In this document: piece by piece, positions 1 to 9,794 of the stretch | Layout: every line of letters starts with the position of its first letter | Numbering within the stretch: position 1 is the stretch's first letter | Source of the DNA: Cystobacter fuscus | GTDB taxonomy: Bacteria; Myxococcota; Myxococcia; Myxococcales; Myxococcaceae | Reading direction: 5' to 3' | NCBI RefSeq assembly: GCF_002305875.1 | Contig: NZ_CP022098.1 | Location: forward strand, 9,424,001 to 9,488,000 | DNA: 64,000 nucleotides | Notes under the pieces: model-generated | What the model was told of the DNA's origin: nothing | The model's database searches: none | What the model saw: the letters and a program-made list of their open reading frames with translations, nothing else | Translations under genes and position numbers: made by a program

Positions 1-2283
1 CGCGGCCATGGCTGGCACTCCTGTCAACAGGGGCGCCCGCGCCAGCGCCGACACGGCGCCGTACAACATCTGCATTTCGGTGATGCGGCTAATCGCGGAC
101 CATATAAGCGACGTGTCCGGCGTGGAGGCGAGCAGGGCCAGTTCCATGGCCGTCATCAGGTGCGTGCGAGGCTGTGGCCCGGATACTTTCACCCGCACCC
201 AGTCCAGAGGGCGCAGGGCCCGGCTGCGAGGCAGTTCGTCCACGGAGGGGAAGTAGCGCACCTTGAATTCCTGCTGCACCGGCTGGAAGTACAGGGCCAT
301 GCGCTTGGAGGGCCCCACCGCTTCTCCGGGCAGAGCGGGTTCGGCTCCAAGGTGCACCCCTTGCTGTGCCTCCCATGCCTCCGGTGCCACCAGCACCGTG
401 GACACCAGCCCATAGGGGACGTTGAGCAGGTATGTCTTTTCGCCCTCACGCCCCAGGTGGAAGGTGGGCAGGGACTCGAGGAGGTCCAGCGTGAGGGGAA
501 ACGAGGCGAGGGCCTTCTGGGTGAAGGCCTGTCCCAGCAACACCTTGTTGTCCGGCGCGTTGCTGATGAGCAGCTTCTCCAGCGCCCCATTCGAAGTGAG
601 CTTGCGCTCCAGAGAGGGGAATTCCAGATCAGGTGTGGACAGCAGCACACGCGTCAGCAGGTGCACTGCATCCTCTCTCATGTCGGAGGTGAGCGCAGAG
701 CCACCGAGGATGGTGTTGAAGACGCCCAGGCGCTCGTCGGGGGTGAGCAGGGAGAGCACGTCGTGGTCGAGGGCGAGGAGAGGTTGGGGCTTCTGAGAGG
801 TCGCCGCGGCGATGGCTGTCTGGAGAAGCTCCCGCCGCGGGGCCGCCAAATCCCCCGTGCCGGGTAGCCCCGGCCGCCAGTCTCCCGGGCGGATGAGGAG
901 CGTCCCGGGGTAGTACCAGTAGGCGTTTCCCTCGGGCTGCTTGAGCGGCTGAGGCGCTCCGGCGGTGGTGTTGAATTCGGCGCTGTATCCCCGCCAGTGC
1001 CCGTCCTTCCCGGGGATGATGACACGTGGTGTGCTGCGGGGAAGGTTGCGTACCCTCAACTCCGCCCGCTCCAGGGACGTCTCCTCGGTGAGCAGCAGCA
1101 GGGCTCGTACCTGGACGCTGGAGCCGTCTGCCAAATAGAAGCGACCCACCACGCTGCCCGGGGTGAGGACGGGAGAGCCATCCGTGACGCTGTAGCTCGC
1201 CTTGAAGCGCTTGGAGCGCAGAGCGATGGCCTTCTGCAGGGGCTCGGCGGCTTCTCCGAGGATGTGCCCGCGCTGCGACTCGTCCCTCAAGGGCTCGAGC
1301 GCCTGGAGGTATTGGTCGAAGAAGCTCTGCCCGGCCCCATCCAGAATGTCCGAGCGTTGAGCCCAGCGCAGGCCGCGTTCCACCAGCGCGACGGCCCTGA
1401 CCCTGTCCAGGGAGGCCGCCGAGAGCTGGGAGCGGCTCCATGCGACATCCGCCTCGAGCTGCGCCTCCAGGGCGCGGCGCATGGTGGCGAGCAACTCCGG
1501 TACGAGCGCTTGCGGGTGGCGCACGCGCACGCAGACCTGGAGTCCTTCCTTGGCGCTGGAGGGTGGTGCACGGGGCTCGATGTCGAAAGCGCTCGCCGCC
1601 GCGGCATCCCCGAAGAGCCGCGAGGCTATTTCCTCACGCGAGGCATACCCGGGAACCCAGAGCAGCTCGGGCCGAGCCGGGTCCACCTGAACGGGGAAGG
1701 AAGCTTCCTGTGCCGAGAGGAGGGCGAGCGCGCCGTCCTCCCCGTTCTCTGGCGTGTCCTCCCGCTGCAGCTCAACCAGCTCGTCCTCCAGCCACTCTGG
1801 CGGGATGCCCTCCATGGGCGGGAGGCGCCAGGTACGCTCCAGGACGGGCGTGTCCTGGTGGTGCCAGGCCCACTCATGGGAGAGGGTGAGCATGGCTCCG
1901 GCGCCAATCCCCTCCGGTACGTCTACCTCCACCTCCTCCCGGCCTCGCTCGCGGCTCACCACTCGGGGGAGCGGTGTCGGCGGGTGGCCCTTGATTGGAT
2001 CCACCCGCAGCCGCTCGTCCTCCCCCCAGTTCAGATCGCCCGCGGCGATAACCTCATCGCCTGCCTCCACCACGAGGCGGCCGGGATCCATCACCCGGAG
2101 GGAGAGCACGCCCACCTTCCAATCTTCCACGCGGGGGCTGGGAGCTTTGGCTCGCGCATGCGCTTTGGCCGAGAGCGTCACCCGCTCTCGTCTCAGCTCT
2201 TCGCCGGCCACGCTCGTGCTGGCGACGAGGCAGCTTGCGAGCAGGAGGGCATGAAGTCCTTTGACCCAATGGGACAGGCGCAT
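1..2283 (-). CDS. Unrecognised large lipoprotein, C-terminus outside window
   Basis: The frame is open from an ATG at 2283 to the left edge, about 761 codons without a stop, so the gene is partial at its 3' end. The N-terminus is a lipoprotein signal: basic start, hydrophobic stretch and lipobox L15-A16-S17-C18. Mature sequence follows with charged and proline-rich segments. A region near residues 200-230 reads PGYASREEIASRLFGD, which looks weakly LysM-like (inference only). I do not recognise a catalytic motif in the visible part. The export signal implies attachment to the inner or outer membrane. In myxobacteria several long lipoproteins of this build are polymorphic toxins, but the C-terminal part that would decide this lies outside the window. 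The function is unknown. Confidence 0.75.
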   Translation of the reverse strand, partial: MRLSHWVKGLHALLLASCLVASTSVAGEELRRERVTLSAKAHARAKAPSPRVEDWKVGVLSLRVMDPGRLVVEAGDEVIAAGDLNWGEDERLRVDPIKGHPPTPLPRVVSRERGREEVEVDVPEGIGAGAMLTLSHEWAWHHQDTPVLERTWRLPPMEGIPPEWLEDELVELQREDTPENGEDGALALLSAQEASFPVQVDPARPELLWVPGYASREEIASRLFGDAAAASAFDIEPRAPPSSAKEGLQVCVRVRHPQALVPELLATMRRALEAQLEADVAWSRSQLSAASLDRVRAVALVERGLRWAQRSDILDGAGQSFFDQYLQALEPLRDESQRGHILGEAAEPLQKAIALRSKRFKASYSVTDGSPVLTPGSVVGRFYLADGSSVQVRALLLLTEETSLERAELRVRNLPRSTPRVIIPGKDGHWRGYSAEFNTTAGAPQPLKQPEGNAYWYYPGTLLIRPGDWRPGLPGTGDLAAPRRELLQTAIAAATSQKPQPLLALDHDVLSLLTPDERLGVFNTILGGSALTSDMREDAVHLLTRVLLSTPDLEFPSLERKLTSNGALEKLLISNAPDNKVLLGQAFTQKALASFPLTLDLLESLPTFHLGREGEKTYLLNVPYGLVSTVLVAPEAWEAQQGVHLGAEPALPGEAVGPSKRMALYFQPVQQEFKVRYFPSVDELPRSRALRPLDWVRVKVSGPQPRTHLMTAMELALLASTPDTSLIWSAISRITEMQMLYGAVSALARAPLLTGVPAMAA

Positions 2284-2932
2284 ATTCCCTCCCCTTCCCG
2301 CCTTCGACTCCCGCCGGGCGAGTGCCGAAACCTCCGGCCCCGTGCCAGTACGTGCCTGCCGCGGCGCCGATGCTCCGGGACCGGGGCTCGATTCGACCAG
2401 GTGCATGCACGCACGCGCCGGAAGGAAAACCTCCAGTGCTGGGGGCGGCCGTGCGCACGAGGTGGACGCATCACCACGACGAGTGGACATGCTGCACCTC
2501 CGCACCTGTACGAGTTGGAATGGGACACGTCCTTGAAACAACAACCGCGAGGGAAGATAGCCCGGCGCACTGGCTACCCGGAAAGGCGGGTGGGATACCT
2601 TCCATGGCGGATTGCTGTCCTGTCAACTCTGCCGGACTGAGCGGGTATTTGGTGGGTAGGGCTCCCCTGCGTGAGGTCCCCAGAAGCGCGCACGATGAGG
2701 ACTCTCCATTGGGCCGTGCTGCTGTTGGGAGGGCCGTGCTCGAGTTCTTTGACACCCTCTCGGGGACACCCTCTCGGGGGGCATGAACGGGCTGACATGT
2801 CAGTGACAGCTCGCTGACGTGTCAACGCCCCACCTGGCGCCGCCCCTCCCGAGGGAGAGCCGGGAGAGGGGCGTGCGGCATCCCCATGGAACGGGGCTTG
2901 CTATCGAGGGGATGACCCACCACGAGGTAGAC
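2284..2932. other. 649-bp intergenic region with a hairpin and a short tandem repeat
   Basis: This gap separates the lipoprotein at the left edge from the oxidase at 2933 and serves as the divergent promoter region for both. It contains a 15-bp unit that begins with GACACC and is repeated head to tail around 2750-2779, followed by an 11-bp hairpin at 2793-2824. A 40-codon reading frame (2695-2817) starts with Met-Arg and a short hydrophobic run ending in Pro-Cys. It resembles the beginning of a lipoprotein and could be a gene remnant, but it lacks a convincing ribosome binding site. No RNA gene is recognisable. Confidence 0.5.
2793..2824. promoter_or_regulatory. Inverted repeat upstream of FAD oxidase
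   Basis: The left arm TGACATGTCAG (2793-2803) and right arm CTGACGTGTCA (2814-2824) pair over 11 positions with one T-G wobble around a 10-nt loop. There is no T-run, so a protein-binding operator or an mRNA leader hairpin is as likely as a terminator. It lies about 110 bp upstream of the oxidase start. Confidence 0.4.
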
Positions 2933-4891
2933 ATGACCATCGCCAAAGCGCTCTCGCCGCAGGTCCCCTCCGTCCAGTTTGATTCGCAGACGTGCCTTCA
3001 TTACCCCACGAGCGAGGAGGACATCGTTCAACTCGTTCAGTATGCAGCCTCGAACAACCTGCAAGTTCGGGTGATTGGTTCAGGCCATTCCGTGCGGGAG
3101 GCCATCCTGTCCACCGCGTCGAACGCCATCAACATCTCGCTGGAGCAGTACAGGAAGGTCACCCTCAACTCGGGTGGGACCTTCACGGTCCAGGCCGGGT
3201 GCTGCCTGGGGCTGGATGCACCCGAGCCCTGGGAGAACACGTTGTTCTACCAGATGCAGCAGCTCGCACAGGCCGTGCCGGACATGGGAGGTGTCACCCA
3301 TCAGGCCGTGGGAGGATTCACCACCATGGGCTGCTCGGGAGGCTCGCTGAAGTACGCCTACACCGACAGCATTGTCGGTATCTCCCTCGTGGATGGGCAG
3401 GGCGTGGTGCGCTCGTACAGCCGAGGGAAGGACCCGGAGTTCGAGGCCGTGCTCGTTTCCATGGGGCTCATGGGCATCACCTCCACCCTCACCTTCAAGC
3501 CCAGCGATGGCTTCAACATCATCGGGAACGAGACGTGCTACTCCTTGAGTGACGTCAACTGCCCCATCGACTTCTTCGGGCCAGGCACACCCGACAAGCC
3601 CTCGCTGGAACAGTTCATGCGCCAGACGGAGTACACCCGTCTGATGTGGTGGCCCCAGAAGGGGGCCGAGCGCATCGTCGTCTGGAAGGCCCAGCGCATG
3701 ACCGCCGCGGATTACACCACGCTGGGGATGACCCCTGAAACCTTCCAACCCAAGCAGTATCTGGAGTTTCCAGTCGTCCTCGGGAGTCAGATTCCGGCAC
3801 AGATTGTCGCGTCCGTGTTCTACCAGCTCTCCGCTGGCTGGCCGACCCTGGTCAATCTCATCCAGGATCCGTTGTTGCGCGCCGAGGTCACGCTGCTCAT
3901 CGATCTGACGTATGGGCCGTGCATCCTGCCCTTCGTGATCGACCAGTTCGCGCCTGTCTACACGGGAGACGCGCCGCCGGCGGAGGCCCCTCAACTGGAG
4001 GTTCCGCAAGGCGTGTTCTCGGACGAGGTGCGCATCGTCGAGCTTGGGAAGAACACGGGTGGCGGCTCCATGCGGGGAGCGGCCGCGCAGGGTTCCGCGG
4101 GACGGCGCGCCGCCGGGGGTCCGGTGCTCCGGCTGCTGCGCCCGGAGGCTCCGACCTCGGCGGATTCAATCCGCGTCACCTCGGTGGCGATCGATCTCTG
4201 GAAGGATGTGCTGGCCCGGATGCCGAACGTGAGCACCCACCTTCCCAAACTGCAGTCCCTCCTGAGCGAGCGTGGCCTGACGCTGCCTCGCTACTACCAC
4301 ATCCATGTCCCGAGCGACGTCCTGGCGGAGCTCCAGCCTGGGAACAGGACGGCCCCCCAGGATGCGAAGGGCAAGCAGCAGTTCTGGGACTCCTGGTACC
4401 GCGGTCTGCCGATGGACAACGATGTCTCCGACTTCTTGATGCCCACCGAGTTCACCGAGCTGTGGATTCCCCTCGAGAAGACGCAGGAGGTGATGAACAA
4501 GCTGCGTGACTTCTATGAGAAGGGGGGGCTCGGGGCCACGGGCTCCTACTCCTGCGAGATCTATGCGGCCAAGGCCGATGATCTCTGGCTGAGCCCCGCC
4601 TACAAGCAGGACGTGGTCCGTGTGGACGTGTTCTGGTTCCACGACCTGTTCCGGGACGAGGCGGCCCTCAAGGCCTTCTACCAGCAGTACTGGGATCTGC
4701 TGAAGGAGTACGACTTCCGCCCGCATTGGGCCAAGTACATGCCGGGGGGAGACATGGGGCCCGAGTATCTGGCGCAGCGCTACCCCCAGTGGAAGCAGTT
4801 CCTGGCACTGCGCGCGCAGATGGATCCCAAGCAGCTCTTCGTCACCGACTACTGGCGCGACGCGCTCGGCATCCCCAAGAACAACGCGTAG
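2933..4891 (+). CDS. FAD-binding oxidase, aldonolactone-oxidase-like (VAO/PCMH family)
   Basis: This 652-residue flavoprotein of the vanillyl-alcohol-oxidase fold has an N-terminal PCMH FAD-binding domain and a C-terminal cap like that of D-arabinono/L-gulono-lactone oxidases. FAD-site features include VIGSGHSVREA near residue 50, where the His of GSGHS is the usual flavin-linkage position in sugar-lactone oxidases, and the glycine-rich segment VGGFTTMGCSGGSLKYAY. The C-terminus ends with an ALO-like DPKQLFVTDYWRDALG segment. The start at 2933 is chosen because GAGG lies about 6 nt upstream, whereas the in-frame ATG at 2912 has GAGGGG abutting it. The substrate is unknown; oxidation of a sugar lactone, polyol or secondary alcohol is the family expectation. 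There is no signal peptide. Confidence 0.85.
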   Translation: MTIAKALSPQVPSVQFDSQTCLHYPTSEEDIVQLVQYAASNNLQVRVIGSGHSVREAILSTASNAINISLEQYRKVTLNSGGTFTVQAGCCLGLDAPEPWENTLFYQMQQLAQAVPDMGGVTHQAVGGFTTMGCSGGSLKYAYTDSIVGISLVDGQGVVRSYSRGKDPEFEAVLVSMGLMGITSTLTFKPSDGFNIIGNETCYSLSDVNCPIDFFGPGTPDKPSLEQFMRQTEYTRLMWWPQKGAERIVVWKAQRMTAADYTTLGMTPETFQPKQYLEFPVVLGSQIPAQIVASVFYQLSAGWPTLVNLIQDPLLRAEVTLLIDLTYGPCILPFVIDQFAPVYTGDAPPAEAPQLEVPQGVFSDEVRIVELGKNTGGGSMRGAAAQGSAGRRAAGGPVLRLLRPEAPTSADSIRVTSVAIDLWKDVLARMPNVSTHLPKLQSLLSERGLTLPRYYHIHVPSDVLAELQPGNRTAPQDAKGKQQFWDSWYRGLPMDNDVSDFLMPTEFTELWIPLEKTQEVMNKLRDFYEKGGLGATGSYSCEIYAAKADDLWLSPAYKQDVVRVDVFWFHDLFRDEAALKAFYQQYWDLLKEYDFRPHWAKYMPGGDMGPEYLAQRYPQWKQFLALRAQMDPKQLFVTDYWRDALGIPKNNA

Positions 4892-4905
4892 CTCGTCCGG
4901 GATGG

Positions 4906-4927
4906 CGGAGGGGGGAGCCCCCCTCCG
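4906..4927. terminator. Perfect GC hairpin between convergent genes
   Basis: The 10-bp arms CGGAGGGGGG and CCCCCCTCCG are separated by AG, lying 15 bp after the oxidase stop and 7 bp before the ybdD stop. No U-tract follows, as is common in GC-rich genomes. The position between convergent genes suggests a bidirectional terminator. Confidence 0.55.
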
Positions 4928-4934
4928 TCGTGGC

Positions 4935-5138
4935 TCAACAGCAGCGTCCGCCCCCGTTGCGGTAGCGCGCCCGCATGCGCTCGGCGAAGAACTCCTCGTA
5001 GCTCATCACCCCGCGCTCCGGATGCTTCGCGCGCATGTGCGCCACGTAGGTGTCGTAGTCGGGCACGCCGATGACCAGCCGGGCGGTCTGCACCGCCCGC
5101 CGCCAGAACCGCCGCAGCGCCTCGCTCGCGCCCGCCAC
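4935..5138 (-). CDS. ybdD: YbdD/YjiX family small protein, CstA partner
   Basis: This 67-residue protein matches the YbdD/YjiX family (DUF466): [14 protein letters not shown], then [25 protein letters not shown] and a C-terminal CC. Family members are encoded directly after CstA-type transporters and are thought to assist them, although the mechanism is not settled. The start is a GTG at 5138, 1 bp after the cstA stop codon, so the two genes are almost certainly co-transcribed and translationally coupled. The length is normal for the family. Confidence 0.92.
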   Translation of the reverse strand: MAGASEALRRFWRRAVQTARLVIGVPDYDTYVAHMRAKHPERGVMSYEEFFAERMRARYRNGGGRCC

Positions 5139-5139
5139 G

Positions 5140-7203
5140 TCAGGAGCCCACCACCGGCAGGGTCGCGGGAGCCGTCTCGCGCGCCGTGGGTTCCGCCGAG
5201 CGCCGGGCGGCCAGAATGGCGCGCACGCCGAAGCCGACGATCACCACCACCACCATCATGAACAGCACGGTCAGGGAGGCGTCCACGTAGTCATTGGTGA
5301 TGACCTGCTGCATGTCCGCCACGGTCTTCGCCGGAGCCAGCACCTTGCCCTGCTCGGCGGCGGCCGAGAACGCGCGCGCGTGGGCGAGGAAGCTCACCCG
5401 CACGTCCGAGCTGAACACCTTCTGCCAGCCAGCCGTCAGCGTGCAGCACACCAGCCACACGGTGGGCAGCCCGGGGATCCACGCGTAGCGCTCGCGCTTC
5501 ATCTTCACGAGCACCACGCACGAGAGCGTCAGCGCGATGGCCGCCAGCATCTGGTTGGCGATGCCGAACAGGGGCCAGAGCGTGTTGATGCCGCCGAGCG
5601 GATCCACCACGCCCTGGTAGAGGAAGTAGCCCCAGCCACCCACGCACACCGCCGTGGCGGCCAGGTTGGCGCCCCAGGAGTCCGTCTTTCGCAGGGGCGC
5701 GTAGACGAGCCCCGCCAGCTCCTGGATCATGAAGCGGCCCACGCGCGTGCCCGCGTCCACCGTGGTGAGGATGAAGAGCGCCTCGAACAGGATGGCGTAG
5801 TGGTACCAGAAGGCCATCATCCCCTCCCCGCCCACCAGGCCATGGAGGATCTGCGCCATGCCCACCGCGAGCGTGGGCGCGCCGCCGGCACGCGACAGGA
5901 TGGAGGACTCGCCGATGTCCTTCGCCGTCTGGGCGAGCAGCTCGGGGGTGATGACGAACCCCCACTGCCCCACCACCCGCGCCGCCTGCTCGACCGTGGT
6001 GCCTATCACCGCGGGCGGCGAGTTCATGGCGAAGTACACGCCCGGATCCAGCACCGTGGCGGCGATGAGCGCCATGATGGCGACGAAGGACTCCATGAGC
6101 ATGGCGCCGTAGCCCACCAGGAGCGACTCGCTCTCGTTGGCCAGCATCTTGGGCGTGGTGCCCGAGGCGATGAGCGAGTGCCACCCCGACACCGCGCCAC
6201 AAGCGATGGTGATGAACAGGAAGGGGAACAGGCCGCCGGAGAACACCGGCCCCGTGCCATCCACGAAGCGGGTGATCGCCGGCATCCGCAGATCCGGCGC
6301 GGCCAGCACGATGCCCAGCGCCAGCACCAGCACGGTGCCGATCTTCAGGAAGGTGGACAGGTAGTCGCGCGGAGCCAGCAGCAGCCACACCGGCAGCACC
6401 GCGGCGCAGAAGCCATAGGCGATGAGCATCCACGCCAGGGCCTTGCCGTCATAGGTGAACAGCGGTGCGAGCGAGGGTGAGTCGGCGACCCGGCCACCCA
6501 GCCAGATGGACAGCATCAGCAGCACGAAGCCGATGACGGAGACCTCCAGCACGCGGCCCGGGCGCAGGGTGCGCAGGTAGATGCCCATGAGCAGGGCGAT
6601 GGGGATGGTCATCGCCACGGTGAAGGTGCCCCAGGGGCTCGACGCGAGCGCCTTGACGACGACGAGCGCCAGCACCGCGAGGATGATCATCATGATCATC
6701 AACACGCCCACCATGGCCACCACGCCCGCGGCGGGCCCCATCTCCAGGCGCACGATGTCGCCCAGGGACTTGCCGTCGCGGCGCGTGGACAGGAAGAGGA
6801 CGATGAAGTCCTGCACCGCGCCGGCCAGCACCACGCCGAAGAGGATCCACATCGTCCCGGGCAGGTAGCCCATCTGCGCGGCGAGCACCGGCCCCACCAG
6901 CGGCCCCGCTCCGGCGATGGCGGCGAAGTGGTGGCCGAACAGCACCCACTTGTCCGTGGGCACATAGTCCAGGCCATCGTTGCGCAGCTGGGCGGGAGTG
7001 GCCCGGGTGGGGTCCAACCGCAGCGCCGTACGCGCGATGAAGCGCCCATAGAAGCGATAGCCGACGAGATAGACGCAGACCGCGGCCACCACCAACCAGG
7101 TGGCGTTGATGGTTTCTCCCCGGTGCAACGCCACCACTCCCAGACAAGCCGCTCCCACACAGGCGAGTACGGCCCAGCCCAGCTTGCTCACGACATGACC
7201 CAT
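5140..7203 (-). CDS. cstA: Carbon starvation protein A (CstA/BtsT transporter)
   Basis: This 687-residue polytopic inner-membrane protein matches the CstA/BtsT family, which import pyruvate or peptides during carbon limitation. The N-terminal block [16 protein letters not shown] and the segment [20 protein letters not shown], followed by GYLPG, are family signatures. Multiple hydrophobic helices follow, as does a long soluble loop before the last helix. The length agrees with full-length CstA. The start at 7203 has GGAGGG 4-5 nt upstream; an in-frame extension to 7236 lacks a good site. ybdD follows immediately. Two copies of a 13-bp direct repeat lie just upstream and may be its operator. 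Confidence 0.95.
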   Translation of the reverse strand: MGHVVSKLGWAVLACVGAACLGVVALHRGETINATWLVVAAVCVYLVGYRFYGRFIARTALRLDPTRATPAQLRNDGLDYVPTDKWVLFGHHFAAIAGAGPLVGPVLAAQMGYLPGTMWILFGVVLAGAVQDFIVLFLSTRRDGKSLGDIVRLEMGPAAGVVAMVGVLMIMMIILAVLALVVVKALASSPWGTFTVAMTIPIALLMGIYLRTLRPGRVLEVSVIGFVLLMLSIWLGGRVADSPSLAPLFTYDGKALAWMLIAYGFCAAVLPVWLLLAPRDYLSTFLKIGTVLVLALGIVLAAPDLRMPAITRFVDGTGPVFSGGLFPFLFITIACGAVSGWHSLIASGTTPKMLANESESLLVGYGAMLMESFVAIMALIAATVLDPGVYFAMNSPPAVIGTTVEQAARVVGQWGFVITPELLAQTAKDIGESSILSRAGGAPTLAVGMAQILHGLVGGEGMMAFWYHYAILFEALFILTTVDAGTRVGRFMIQELAGLVYAPLRKTDSWGANLAATAVCVGGWGYFLYQGVVDPLGGINTLWPLFGIANQMLAAIALTLSCVVLVKMKRERYAWIPGLPTVWLVCCTLTAGWQKVFSSDVRVSFLAHARAFSAAAEQGKVLAPAKTVADMQQVITNDYVDASLTVLFMMVVVVIVGFGVRAILAARRSAEPTARETAPATLPVVGS

Positions 7204-7221
7204 GAACCCTCCGCGAAGACT

Positions 7222-7263
7222 CGATCGGGTCAACACTTCCCCCGAGCCCGCGATCGGGTCAAC
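7222..7263 (-). promoter_or_regulatory. Paired 13-bp direct repeats upstream of cstA
   Basis: On the coding strand GTTGACCCGATCG occurs at 7251-7263 and again at 7222-7234, with starts 29 bp apart, in the 78-bp gap between the upstream lipoprotein gene and cstA. Each copy contains TTGACC, which resembles a -35 element. Both exact copies could be an activator or repressor site controlling cstA-ybdD. Confidence 0.45.
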
Positions 7264-7281
7264 CCTCGGAGGGGCGGAAAC

Positions 7282-8826
7282 TCACTCGATGAGCGCCGTC
7301 CCCGAGTCCACCCCCATCACCTGCCGCCACACCTGGAGCTTGTCCGGGTCGGAGAGTGTGAGCCGCTCGCCCGGAAAGTCCGCCCGGAAGGGCGACAGGG
7401 GCCCCTCGAGCAGCTCCAGCACGCCATCGGCCTTCAGGATGCCGCCCAGGGAGTAGAAGTTGCCCTGGAGCACCAGGTCCGGACGGAAGCCCTCCCCGCC
7501 CAGGCGCAGCAGGGGGGCGTTCGCGCCGCCCCGCAGGGTGTTGTCGCGCACCTCGAGGCCCGTGACGCGCTTGCCGTCCGCGGCCAGCATCAGGGCGTAG
7601 TTGGCCGAGGACTCGACCGTGTTGCCCACCACCACCACGTCCCGGCCCCCCTCCACCCGGATACCAAAGCCGTTGCCCTGGGGGTTGTCACGGAGGTTGC
7701 GCAGGTGGTTGCCCTCCACCCGGATGTGCGCGGGGGGCGCGGCGTCCTCCAGGATGGAGATGCCCCGGCCCGCGTTGGTGATGGTGTTGTCCGCGACGGT
7801 GACGTTGCGGGCCGAGAGGTGGACGACCACCGCCTCGCCCGCGGAGGAGCCCGCGGCGCGGATGGCCGTGTTGGGCAGGCTGGAGATGACATTGCCGCGC
7901 ACGATGACCCCGTCGCACTGCTTGATGTCCACGCCATTCTCCCCCTCGTCGTGCAGCGTGTTGTCCTCGATGACGAGGCCGGTGGCGGGAGCCGTCCCCG
8001 CCTGGCATTGGACGGAGTCCCCCGAGTTGTGGTGGATGTCGTTGTCCCGGATGACGACGTCGCGCGAGGGGCCCACCACCACCACGCCGTGGGAGTCCGC
8101 CCCGGGCTTGATGAAGTGATGGATGGTGTTGTTCTGGAGCGTGAGGCCTCGCGGACCATCCACGAGCACCCCCGCGCTCAAGGTGCCGCTGCGCAGCTCG
8201 CTCCCGGACAGGGTGGAGCCGCCAGCCCCGCTCTCGAAGATGATGGCGAACATCGGCTTGCCCCCGACATCCACCCGCAGGTTCTCCAGGTTCCAGCGCC
8301 CCTGCACGCGGATGACCGTGCTGCGCTGCGTATTGCCTGGAGCGACGGTGGGCAGGGGCGAGCCCTCGCCACGCACGGTGATGGCCGCAGCGCCCGAGCC
8401 CCGCGAGCCGAGGATGAGTTCCTCGGGGTACACGCCGGAGAGCACCTGGATGACCTCGCCCGGGCGAGCACGCTCCGCGGCCCGGCCAATGGTACGCAAT
8501 GGCGCCTCGCGCGTCCCCGCCGCGTCATCCCGTCCCTTCGTGCTCACGAACCAGGAGCGGCCCTGGGGGACCTCGGGAGGTGGCTGCGTGGGTGGCGGCT
8601 GCGTGGGGGGCGGCTGCGTGGGTTCCGATGGCGTGGGCGCTGGCTGCTCAGGCGGTGGCCTCGAGGAGGAAGGATCCTCGCGCGAGGGTTGCGAGACACT
8701 GGGGACCTCCAGCGGAACGGCCACCATCTCCTCCGAGGGCGGCTCACACGCGAGAAGGAGAAGACAGGAGAGCAACCCTCCCGTCCCCATGAAGCATCGT
8801 CCGCCCCTGGCCCCTGGCCTTCCCAT
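7282..8826 (-). CDS. Parallel beta-helix repeat lipoprotein
   Basis: This 514-residue exported protein has a lipobox ending in LLLAC about residue 27, then a proline/threonine-rich spacer built from QPPPT-type repeats. A long right-handed beta-helix region of PbH1-type repeats follows, with recurring N-N-T-I, D-N-D-I, D-N-T-L and G-N-V-I turns over residues ~110-490. The opening segment FVSTKGRDDAAGTREAPLRT is typical of DUF1565/pectate-lyase-fold surface proteins. Such proteins usually bind or cleave polysaccharide, but no lyase active site is evident, so the activity is open. The start at 8826 has GGAGGGG three bases upstream. A 78-bp gap separates it from cstA on the same strand. Confidence 0.85.
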   Translation of the reverse strand: MGRPGARGGRCFMGTGGLLSCLLLLACEPPSEEMVAVPLEVPSVSQPSREDPSSSRPPPEQPAPTPSEPTQPPPTQPPPTQPPPEVPQGRSWFVSTKGRDDAAGTREAPLRTIGRAAERARPGEVIQVLSGVYPEELILGSRGSGAAAITVRGEGSPLPTVAPGNTQRSTVIRVQGRWNLENLRVDVGGKPMFAIIFESGAGGSTLSGSELRSGTLSAGVLVDGPRGLTLQNNTIHHFIKPGADSHGVVVVGPSRDVVIRDNDIHHNSGDSVQCQAGTAPATGLVIEDNTLHDEGENGVDIKQCDGVIVRGNVISSLPNTAIRAAGSSAGEAVVVHLSARNVTVADNTITNAGRGISILEDAAPPAHIRVEGNHLRNLRDNPQGNGFGIRVEGGRDVVVVGNTVESSANYALMLAADGKRVTGLEVRDNTLRGGANAPLLRLGGEGFRPDLVLQGNFYSLGGILKADGVLELLEGPLSPFRADFPGERLTLSDPDKLQVWRQVMGVDSGTALIE

Positions 8827-9079
8827 GTGCCCCTCCCTCCCACGGGCATCCCGTCCGTGGCGCGGCAAGGTCGGCACGCGCGAAAACGGCATCAAGGGAA
8901 GCAGGATCCCCAACGTGAAGTGGAGCACGGGTTACAACCGGCGCCCGCCACGCACATGTCCGGCGCGCTCACTGCGCATGCCGGCGTTGGCCCACGAACT
9001 CCCTGGCCTTTCTGTCCAGGCTATCCGGATTTGTCGGGGGGGCACCCGTTAGATTGGGAGTCGACCAACGGAGGCGCTG

Positions 9080-9794
9080 ATGACGTCCACGCTGCTGGTG
9101 CTGCGGCTCCGCTCTCAGGCGGAAGGACCCGACCGTGACGCTGGGCTCGTTCCCGCCGCGCATGGCTGCCTGTCACCTGCTACGGGAGGTGCTGGTGGGA
9201 GGGGCCGTCTCCCGCGAGGAGCTGCTGCGCCGGGTGGAGCGATTCAAGGGGGTGGCCGTGCTACGGCCGGACGGCTATCTGGCCTGGACGCTCAACGGAC
9301 GCACGCAGCAGAAGGTGGGCCCGGTGGAGTGGAAGGAGGAAGCCTTTCGCGCGGGCGTCTTCGAGCTGGGCCGCTTCTACACCGTCAAGGGGTGGGTGTT
9401 CCGGCAGGCGGATGCGCAACTGCGCCCCAGACTGGAAGGTCCCCCGCTGGCCGAGGTGTACGACGACGCCGACCTCATTGGCCGCTCGCTGGATGGCGCG
9501 GAGGAGGCGTTCGTCGAGCTGTACCAGGCCATGGGGCAGTTGCTCACGCGCCCGCTGGACAGCCTCGCGGCGCTGCAACACCTCCCGGCGGGAGTCGCGG
9601 CCCTCATCGCCTCCTCGCCCGAGTACCTCGAGCGTTTCCGGTACATGACTCGGGGCGAACAGATTGAGATGGCAGTCACGAAGACATGGACGGCTCGTCG
9701 CGCAGCCGAGTACGGGTTCACAAGAGCTGTCGTAGTCGAATCCAAGGGCGCTCCTGGTTCATATAGCTTCATTCGGGTCTTATTCACCAAATGA
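9080..9794 (+). pseudogene. Frameshifted, short polymorphic-toxin-type protein
   Basis: An ATG at 9080 with GGAGG five bases upstream opens MTSTLLVLRLRSQAEGP. One extra C in the CCC run at 9127-9129 then throws the frame. The rest continues in another frame from a GTG at 9135 as 219 residues to 9794. The body (LRPDGYLAWTLNGRTQQKVG, ELGRFYT, EVYDDADLIGRSLDGAEEAF, LPAGVAALIASSPEYLERFR) resembles, from memory, the N-terminal part of long myxobacterial toxins that carry Tox-REase-5 domains; a search would be needed to confirm this. After MTRGEQIE the sequence changes to a ~35-residue, less GC-rich tail ending SYSFIRVLFTK, much shorter than a nuclease domain. It may be a degraded toxin or a toxin with a swapped tip. 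It overlaps the next gene by 4 bp. GTG 9135 could also be used as a start (GGAAGG 8 nt upstream). Confidence 0.6.

Noticed and set aside
6928-9138. A 736-codon plus-strand frame across cstA and the beta-helix gene
   Set aside because: It is antisense to two genes with clear families and ribosome binding sites, and its own product is His/Arg-rich without motifs.
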